Origin: Aeromonas simiae
GTDB taxonomy: Bacteria > Pseudomonadota > Gammaproteobacteria > Enterobacterales > Aeromonadaceae
Direction of reading: 5' to 3'
NCBI RefSeq assembly: GCF_000820125.1
Contig: NZ_CDBY01000057.1
Span: 86,729 to 150,728 of the forward strand
DNA length: 64,000 nucleotides
Below the pieces are notes generated by a model. It was not told the origin of the DNA. It worked only from the letters and a program-made list of their open reading frames with translations, and ran no database searches. Shown here piece after piece: positions 58,292-64,000 of the stretch (position 1 is the first letter of the stretch; each line of letters begins with the position of its first letter). The position numbers and the translations under genes are program-made.

Positions 58292-58846
58292 TCAGGCGTG
58301 GCTGGGGTGGCGTTGCAGGAACTGGGGGTCCAGGGTCACCTCAGCGTGGCCATTGCTCAGCCAGAGCTGCCCCTCGCTGATGGTGCAGGTGAGCTGCATG
58401 GTGCGCTCGGCCAGGGCTGCCAGCGCCTGGCTCTGCTCATCGGCCAGCTCGATCACCGTCAGGTTGTCGTGCTGGGCGAGCTTGCCCTGATTTTGCTTCC
58501 ACCACACCGATACCCCGCGCCCGCCATAGGCATAGAGCACCACTTCACGGGCGCGGTTGCACGCCTTCTTGAGGCGGCGCTCGTCGGGCAGGCCGAGCTC
58601 CACCCACAACTCAATCTCGTCGCTGTAGTTTTTGATCCACAGCTCCGGCTCGTCGTCGGCAGACAGCCCTTTGGTAAATTCGAGACGCTCGGCCGCATGC
58701 CAGGCAAAGGCCGCCAGGCGGATCATCATCCGCTCGTCGGTTTCGGAGGGGTGGCGGGCCAGGGTGAGGGAGAAGTCCTGATAGAGGCCCCTGTCCATGT
58801 CGGAGAGGGAGAGATGGGCCTTGAATACGGTTGCCTTGAGGGCCAT
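58292..58846 (-). CDS. yaeQ: YaeQ family protein
   Basis: 184 residues. MALKATVFKAHLSLSDMDRG, the conserved LARHPSETDERMMIRLAAFA, and ELWVELGLPDERRLKKAC identify YaeQ. Structure belongs to the PD-(D/E)xK nuclease-like fold; a role in compensating RfaH loss was proposed in E. coli. It is the first gene of a two-gene unit with the AEC transporter. Confidence 0.93.
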   Translation of the reverse strand: MALKATVFKAHLSLSDMDRGLYQDFSLTLARHPSETDERMMIRLAAFAWHAAERLEFTKGLSADDEPELWIKNYSDEIELWVELGLPDERRLKKACNRAREVVLYAYGGRGVSVWWKQNQGKLAQHDNLTVIELADEQSQALAALAERTMQLTCTISEGQLWLSNGHAEVTLDPQFLQRHPSHA

Positions 58847-58928
58847 AACGCACCTGGGTCAGTGGGAACGCCCGGCAGTGTACCCGATTGCGGCGCGGCT
58901 GACGATGGCACTCAAGGCAACAAGGGGA

Positions 58929-59069
58929 TCAACGCTCGACCGGCTTCACTCCGCAGGCATTGAGCAGGACGCAGCTCACCACCGCCACGGCAAGAAAGCC
59001 GCTTAAGAAGATGAAGGGCATCACGCCGTATCCCAGCACGGTCCAAATGGTTTGCTCAAGCAGGCTCAT
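58929..59069 (-). CDS. TIGR02808-type small membrane protein, 46 residues
   Basis: MSLLEQTIWTVLGYGVMPFI then FLSGFLAVAVVSCVLLNACG and KPVER. The pattern (short N-terminal LEQxIWxxLGY, one membrane helix, basic tail) fits the short TIGR02808 family of Vibrio and Aeromonas. An excellent CGAGGAGAAAA ribosome site precedes the ATG. Function unknown. Confidence 0.83.
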   Translation of the reverse strand: MSLLEQTIWTVLGYGVMPFIFLSGFLAVAVVSCVLLNACGVKPVER

Positions 59070-59182
59070 GGTTTTCTCCTCGTTCGATTGCGTCCTCATT
59101 GTCACCCTAGTCCGATGGCGTGAGCCATGCCACCAAAGGAGTAAACCCGACCCGGTTTGCGCTGGATCAAGGACGCAGGCAT

Positions 59183-59210
59183 AAAAAAGGCGGCCCGCAG
59201 GCCGCCAATT
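59183..59210 (-). terminator. Terminator after fadJ
   Basis: On the minus strand TTGGCGGCC/GGCCGCC followed by seven T residues. Confidence 0.85.
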
Positions 59211-59222
59211 CGATAAGAGGGC

Positions 59223-61346
59223 TCAGTAAAAGGTGCGCCCCTCGGCCGCCATGCTTTTAAGCCGCTCGCACGGGGCGAAACGATCGCCAACGCGCTGTTG
59301 GTAGTGCTCAAGCCGCCCGACCAGATGGGCGATGCCGAGGCAGTCCATATAGCGGAACGGGCCGCCGAGGAAGGGGGGAAAGCCGATGCCGAAGATGGCG
59401 CCGATGTCACCGTCACGGGGCGAGGCGATCACCCCGCCATCGAGCGCGATGGCCGCCTCGTTGAGCATCATCAGCACGCAGCGCTCGGCCAGCTCCGCCT
59501 TGGGCAACTTGGCCTGCGGCGTGACCCCGAGCAGATCGTAGACACTCTCGTCCACCTGTTTCTTGCCCTTCTTGGCCGCCTTGCCATAGAGGTAGAACCC
59601 CTTGCCATTCTTGCGCCCCTTGCGATCGGCCTTGAGCAGCTTGTCAAACGCCGCCGGCGCCTGGAAGCGCTCGCCGCCGAGCTCCTGCTCCAGGATCGGG
59701 GAGATCTTGGCCCCCACGTCGATGCCCACCTCGTCGAGCAGGTTGATGGGGCCGACCGGGAAACCAAAATCGAGCAGGGCCCCGTCGAGCACCTCCACCG
59801 GCTCCCCTTCCAGCACCAGGCGCGCCGCCTCGTTCATGTAGGGGGCCAGGATGCGGTTGACGTAGAAGCCCGCCTCATCCTTGACCACGATCGGGGTCTT
59901 ACCCTGGGCCCTCGCGAACGCCAGGGTGGTGGCCACCGTCTCGGCGCTGGTGCCGGCATGGGGGATGATCTCGGCCAGCGGCATCTTGTCGACCGGGCTG
60001 AAGTAGTGCAGCCCCACCACCCGCTCGGGATGCGCCGCCTTGGCGGCAATCTGACCGATCGGCAGCGACGAGGTGTTGGAGGCAAAGATGGCCTGCTGGG
60101 TCTCGCGCTCGATGTCCGCCACCATCTGCTGCTTGAGGGCGAGATCCTCAAACACCGCCTCGACCACCATGTCGATACGATGAAAGCCCGAGTAATCCAC
60201 GGTGCCCGACAGCATGCTCATCTGCTTTTCCAGCTCGCTGCGCAGAATGTGGCGGCGCTTGAGCTTTTTGGCCAGCAGATCGTAGCTGTAGCGCAGGGCA
60301 TTGCTGATCCCGCCCTGGGCCACGTCCTTGATCCGCACCGGCAGCCCCGCCTTGCTGGTGGTGACATACGCGATGCCGCCCCCCATCAGGCCGCCACCCA
60401 GCACGCCCACATGACCCACCTTGCGCGGGGCGGCCCCCTGGTAGCTCACCTCTTTTTTCATCTCAGTGGTGGCAAAGAACAGGGAGCGCAGGGCGGCGGA
60501 CTCCGGCGTCATCACCAGCTCGCCGAAGCGGCGCGCCTCGGCAGCCAGCCCGGCCTGCATCCCCTCCTCAACCCCGATGCGGATCACCTCGAGGATGCGC
60601 TCCGGCGCCGGGTAGTTGCCGCGGGTCTTGGCCATCACCCCCTTGCGGGCCTGATCAAACAGCACCTTGCGGCCCAGCTTGTTGGTCTCGAGCAGCTTGC
60701 CTTGCAGATCGCGCTTGAGCTCGCGCTTGGGCTTGCCCTGCTTAACCCGCTTGATGGCGGCCTCGAGCAGTATGCTCGGCGCCACCACCTCATCGACCAG
60801 ACCGAGCTTCTTGGCCTGCTTGGCACGCACCTGCTTGCCGGTGAGGATGAGATCGAGCGCCTTGGCCACGCCGATGAGACGCGGCAGGCGCTGGGTGCCG
60901 CCGGAGCCCGGCAGCAGGCCGAGTTGCACCTCAGGCAGGCCCAGCACTGTCTTGCCGTGATCGGTGGCGACCCGGCTGTGGCAGGCCAGCGCCAGCTCCA
61001 GCCCGCCGCCAAGGCAGGGGCCGTGGATGGCGGCGATCACCGGGATCGGCAGCGCCTCGATCTCGCCAAACAGCAGCTGCCCCTCGCGGGCCAGCTGCTC
61101 GGCGTCATCGGCGCTCTGGCAGGCTGCCAGCATGCCGATGTCGGCGCCGGCGATGAAGGAGTCCGGCTTGCCGGAGCGGATCACCAGACCGATGAGATCC
61201 TTGTTGGCCCGGATCTGGGCCAGCACGCCGCGCACCTCGTCGGCGAAGGCGGCCTTGAGGGTATTCATGCTCTCGCCCGGTACATCCATGGTGAGCAGGC
61301 CGATGCCGTCTTTGCGGATCTCGAGGGTAAAGCTCTTCTGTTCCAT
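59223..61346 (-). CDS. fadJ: Fatty acid oxidation complex alpha subunit FadJ
   Basis: 707 residues. N-terminal enoyl-CoA hydratase ([39 protein letters not shown] with the catalytic Glu) and C-terminal 3-hydroxyacyl-CoA dehydrogenase ([37 protein letters not shown] with catalytic His). It pairs with FadI for anaerobic or medium-chain beta-oxidation. Start has CAGGAGAA upstream; the frame extends into fadI. Confidence 0.96.
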   Translation of the reverse strand: MEQKSFTLEIRKDGIGLLTMDVPGESMNTLKAAFADEVRGVLAQIRANKDLIGLVIRSGKPDSFIAGADIGMLAACQSADDAEQLAREGQLLFGEIEALPIPVIAAIHGPCLGGGLELALACHSRVATDHGKTVLGLPEVQLGLLPGSGGTQRLPRLIGVAKALDLILTGKQVRAKQAKKLGLVDEVVAPSILLEAAIKRVKQGKPKRELKRDLQGKLLETNKLGRKVLFDQARKGVMAKTRGNYPAPERILEVIRIGVEEGMQAGLAAEARRFGELVMTPESAALRSLFFATTEMKKEVSYQGAAPRKVGHVGVLGGGLMGGGIAYVTTSKAGLPVRIKDVAQGGISNALRYSYDLLAKKLKRRHILRSELEKQMSMLSGTVDYSGFHRIDMVVEAVFEDLALKQQMVADIERETQQAIFASNTSSLPIGQIAAKAAHPERVVGLHYFSPVDKMPLAEIIPHAGTSAETVATTLAFARAQGKTPIVVKDEAGFYVNRILAPYMNEAARLVLEGEPVEVLDGALLDFGFPVGPINLLDEVGIDVGAKISPILEQELGGERFQAPAAFDKLLKADRKGRKNGKGFYLYGKAAKKGKKQVDESVYDLLGVTPQAKLPKAELAERCVLMMLNEAAIALDGGVIASPRDGDIGAIFGIGFPPFLGGPFRYMDCLGIAHLVGRLEHYQQRVGDRFAPCERLKSMAAEGRTFY

Positions 61347-61362
61347 CTTGGTTCTCCTGCCC

Positions 61363-62673
61363 TTATTCCACTTCCAGCACCATGGCGGCGCCGAGGCCAC
61401 CCGCCGCACAGGCGGTGTTGAGCCCCAACCCGCCGCCGCGACGGCGCAGCTCGTTGAGGGTCTGGGTGATCATGCGCGCGCCAGTGGCGGCGAAGGGGTG
61501 GCCATAGGCCAGCGACCCTCCCAGCACGTTGAACTTCTCCATGTCCACCTCGCCGATGGCCTGATCCCGGCCCAGCTTGTCACGGGCAAACTCGTGGCTG
61601 GCAAACATCTTGAGGTTGGCCAGAGTCTGGGCGGCAAACGCCTCGTGCATGTCGATGAGGGTGAGATCGCTTAAGGTGATGCCGGCGCGATCCAGCGCGA
61701 GCGGGGTGGCGTAGGAGGGGCCCATCAGCATGTCCTGCCACACATCGATGGCCGAGAAGGCAAAGCTGCGGATGTAGCCGAGCGGCTCGAGGCCAAGCTC
61801 GCGGGCGCGCCCCTCGCGCATCAGCATGACGGCGGCGGCGCCGTCGGTGAGCGGGGTGGCGTTGGCGGCGGTCACCGAGCCGTGCACCCGGTCAAACACC
61901 GGTTTGAGCTTGGCGTAGCTGGCCAGATCCGACCCTTCGCGGATGTTGTTGTCGCGCTCGAGGGCGGCGCGGTAAGGGGGCACGTGGGCGGCGAACACCT
62001 CGCCAGCCAGCTTGCCCTCGGCCCAGGCCTGGGCGGCTAGGGTGTGGGAGCGGTGAGCCAGCTCATCTTGCGCGGCGCGACTGATGCCGTGGGTCTTGGC
62101 CATCTGCTCGGCAGTCTGCCCCATGGAGAGGCCGGTGGAGTACTCGGCCACCGCCGGCGGTACCGGCAGCAGATCCTTTAGGCGCAGGCGGCGCAGAATA
62201 TTGAAGCGCTGCTGGAGGTTGCGCGCCTTGTTGAGATCGACCAGGGCGCGCGCCAAAGACTTGCTCACCCCGATGGGCAGCACGGAGGAGGAGTCGGCGC
62301 CGCCGGCGATGCCGATGTCGATGGTGCCAGCCATGATCGACTCGGTGACGTTGGCGACCGCCTGGAAACTGGTGGCGCAGGCGCGCGACACGCTATAGGC
62401 ATCGGTCGAAACGCTCATGCCGGTACCGAGCACGATCTCGCGGGCGATGTTCGGCGCCTCGGGCATCTGCACGACCTGACCAAAGACCAGCTGTTCGATG
62501 AGGACAGGATCGAGATCCACCCGGGCGAGCATCTCGCCCACCACCAGCTTGCCGAGATCCACTGCCGGCACGCCGTGGTAGGCGCTGGCCTGTTTGGCAA
62601 AGGGGGTACGCAGCCCCGCCACAACGGCAATCCGTTCGCCCTGGCGGGTGGTCAGTTTCAATGGCTTGTTCAT
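61363..62673 (-). CDS. fadI: 3-ketoacyl-CoA thiolase FadI
   Basis: 436 residues, exactly the E. coli length. Acyl-enzyme Cys in [15 protein letters not shown], the HEAFAAQ histidine loop, and [10 protein letters not shown] and NTACAAGG with the second active Cys. It cleaves 3-ketoacyl-CoA. Sixteen bases separate it from fadJ. A FadR-like site lies just upstream. Confidence 0.97.
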   Translation of the reverse strand: MNKPLKLTTRQGERIAVVAGLRTPFAKQASAYHGVPAVDLGKLVVGEMLARVDLDPVLIEQLVFGQVVQMPEAPNIAREIVLGTGMSVSTDAYSVSRACATSFQAVANVTESIMAGTIDIGIAGGADSSSVLPIGVSKSLARALVDLNKARNLQQRFNILRRLRLKDLLPVPPAVAEYSTGLSMGQTAEQMAKTHGISRAAQDELAHRSHTLAAQAWAEGKLAGEVFAAHVPPYRAALERDNNIREGSDLASYAKLKPVFDRVHGSVTAANATPLTDGAAAVMLMREGRARELGLEPLGYIRSFAFSAIDVWQDMLMGPSYATPLALDRAGITLSDLTLIDMHEAFAAQTLANLKMFASHEFARDKLGRDQAIGEVDMEKFNVLGGSLAYGHPFAATGARMITQTLNELRRRGGGLGLNTACAAGGLGAAMVLEVE

Positions 62674-62689
62674 CCTGGCTCCTTGTTGG

Positions 62690-62706
62690 AAGAGGTCTGA
62701 CCTCAC
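62690..62706. promoter_or_regulatory. Candidate FadR operator of fadIJ
   Basis: AAGAGGTCTGACCTCAC contains the full core GGTCTGACC of the FadR site (AACTGGTCNGACCAGTT) with weaker arms. It sits 17 bases before the fadI start codon, suitable for repression without long-chain acyl-CoA. Confidence 0.65.
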
Positions 62707-62864
62707 GGGCGACATGTTAACAATCCAATCACAAGTTTCATACAGGTGATTGAAACAATTTTGCCATCGATCACTCTATGCCGATTGCGCGGCTCGGCAC
62801 TGGTGATGCGAGGGGCCCTGGAGTATAAAAAGAGCAACCCCGATAAAAAACAACGAGTTCCACT

Positions 62865-63797
62865 ATGCCTCAGCCCCAGTTCAGCCAACTGCGCCAGCGC
62901 CTCAACGAGCAGGTGCTGGGGCAGCCCGATCTTGTCGACGGCCTGCTCATCACCCTGTTGTGCGAGGGGCATGTGCTCATCGAGGGGGCGCCTGGCCTGG
63001 CCAAGACCCGGCTGGTCAAGGCGCTCGGCGCGGCGCTTGAGGGGCGCTTCGCCCGCATCCAGTTCACCCCGGATCTGCTGCCGGCGGATCTCACCGGCTC
63101 CGAGGTGTTCCACCCCCAGGACGGCAGCTTCGTGTTTCAACCCGGCCCCCTGTTTAACCACCTGATCCTCGCCGACGAGATCAACCGGGCGCCGGCCAAG
63201 GTGCAATCGGCCCTGCTCGAAGCCATGGCCGAGCGGCAGATCACGGTGGGCAAGAAGAGCTGGCGCCTGCCGCCGCTGTTCATGGTGGCGGCGACCCAGA
63301 ACCCCATCGAGCAGGAGGGCACCTACCCCCTGCCGGAGGCCCAGCTCGACCGCTTCCTGCTCAAGCTCAAGGTGAGCTACCCGGACTCGGCATTGGAGCT
63401 GGCCATCTTGCGCCAGCACCGCCAGGGGGAGCCCGCCCCCGACGCCAGCCGCCAACTGGGGCTCGGGAGCCTGCAAGAGGCGCGCCGCCAGGTGCTCGCC
63501 GTCGAGATGCAGCCGCGCCTCGAGCAGTACATCGTCCACCTGGTGTGCGCCAGTCGCCAGGACCCGAGCGGCCTCATCGCCTACGGGGCCAGCCCGCGCG
63601 CCACTCTGGGGCTGGCCCGCGCCGCCCGTGCCCGTGCCTGGCTAGAGGGGCGCGCCTTCGTGCTGCCCGAGGACATCTCTACGCTGGCGCTCCCCCTGCT
63701 GCGCCACCGGCTGCTACCCAGCTACCCGGCGCTGGCCCAGGGGCTCGACGGGGACGCGCTGGCCCGCCAGCTGCTGGAGCGAGTGCCATGCCCCTGA
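62865..63797 (+). CDS. MoxR-family AAA+ ATPase
   Basis: 310 residues. Walker A GAPGLAKT (residues 41-48), Walker B LILADEINRAP, sensor 1 MVAATQNPIEQEGTYPLPEAQ, and the GASPRAT arginine-finger/sensor 2 region. MoxR proteins are chaperone-like ATPases that assist von Willebrand-domain proteins. Its end overlaps the following DUF58 gene by 10 bases, the usual MoxR-DUF58-vWA module. Confidence 0.93.
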   Translation: MPQPQFSQLRQRLNEQVLGQPDLVDGLLITLLCEGHVLIEGAPGLAKTRLVKALGAALEGRFARIQFTPDLLPADLTGSEVFHPQDGSFVFQPGPLFNHLILADEINRAPAKVQSALLEAMAERQITVGKKSWRLPPLFMVAATQNPIEQEGTYPLPEAQLDRFLLKLKVSYPDSALELAILRQHRQGEPAPDASRQLGLGSLQEARRQVLAVEMQPRLEQYIVHLVCASRQDPSGLIAYGASPRATLGLARAARARAWLEGRAFVLPEDISTLALPLLRHRLLPSYPALAQGLDGDALARQLLERVPCP

Positions 63798-64000
63798 GCG
63801 AGGCGGCCCTGCTCGGCGATCCCCTGCTGGCCCTGCCGCTGGCGCGGCTGCTGGCCACCCGCTCGTTGGCACGCCTCGCCCCCGAGCGGCATACCCCGCA
63901 GCACAGGGGGCGCCTCGCTCGCCAACCCGGCCTCACCTTCAAGGAGCTGCGCCCCTACCAAAGCGGCGACGAGGTGCGCCACATCGACTGGCGGGTCACC
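63788..64000 (+). CDS. DUF58 protein, N-terminal part (runs off the window)
   Basis: The first 71 residues are present. FKELRPYQSGDEVRHIDWRV is the DUF58 signature (R-x-Y-x-x-G-D-x-x-R-x-I-D-W). It begins inside the end of the MoxR gene. It is expected to be followed by vWA-domain genes in a possible stress or surface-complex module. No membrane segment is seen in the portion available. Confidence 0.88.
   Translation, partial: MPLSEAALLGDPLLALPLARLLATRSLARLAPERHTPQHRGRLARQPGLTFKELRPYQSGDEVRHIDWRVT

Noticed and set aside
59298..61421. 707-codon plus-strand frame
   Set aside because: Antisense of fadJ; the composition is that of a complementary shadow.

Overview
The window reads as chromosomal DNA of a GC-rich gammaproteobacterium, most probably Aeromonas. 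The basis is the tig-clpP-clpX-lon-hupB-ppiD order, the feoABC, metE/metR and fadIJ layouts, DUF2753 and TIGR02808 proteins typical of the Vibrio/Aeromonas branch, and heavy use of GC-rich codons. The genus is inferred from gene content, not from a marker gene.

Layout. 1-640: end of an oligopeptide-binding protein and a 49-residue protein. 0.75-9.2 kb (minus strand): the protein quality-control block tig, clpP, clpX, lon, hupB, ppiD. 9.4-21.8 kb: dgkA, an AroH-like DAHP synthase, vitamin B12 importer btuCD, a DUF486 protein, pilU, feoABC with an FNR-like site, yciH, a manganese exporter behind a yybP-ykoY riboswitch, a three-gene DUF2157/DUF4401/GDYXXLXY operon, and a periplasmic binding protein. 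28.2-41.8 kb: LprI-like protein, cysS, ppiB, lpxH, phnA, a DUF2753 protein, a 42-residue entericidin-like lipoprotein, ppsA/ppsR, aroP, a ZIP transporter, and a TDT transporter divergent from a YeiE-like regulator. 41.7-64 kb: an oxidoreductase, a Fur-boxed siderophore importer, a DUF1439 lipoprotein, a 665-residue exported protein of unknown role, glgC, metE/metR, dadA, dedA, an AEC transporter, yaeQ, a TIGR02808 protein, fadIJ, and the start of a MoxR/DUF58 module.

The exceptional segment is about 22.65-27.78 kb, strongly AT-rich and clearly foreign to its surroundings. It carries one compact co-directional operon: a thymidylate synthase/dUMP hydroxymethylase-like enzyme, a phage-type dNMP kinase, a protein resembling the 5-hmdU DNA kinase helical domain / thymine pyrophosphorylase family, a ThsB-like TIR protein, an Nmad2 nucleotide-modification protein, and a single-pass membrane protein. 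The first three look like a pathway for making and modifying a thymine-type base; the last three look like a sensor/effector module. I read the whole as a candidate uncharacterised anti-phage or base-hypermodification system. The TIR and Nmad2 genes are each broken by a one-base shift at an A8 run, and the shifts have opposite sign, so slippage, recoding, decay and sequencing error must be told apart.

Regulatory sites supported by sequence are a sigma-32-like promoter at lon, an FNR site at feoA, the Mn riboswitch with its promoter, a Fur box, tandem MetJ boxes plus a MetR site, and a FadR site. No rRNA, tRNA, CRISPR array or intact insertion sequence was recognised. All family assignments come from reading motifs, not from database searches.
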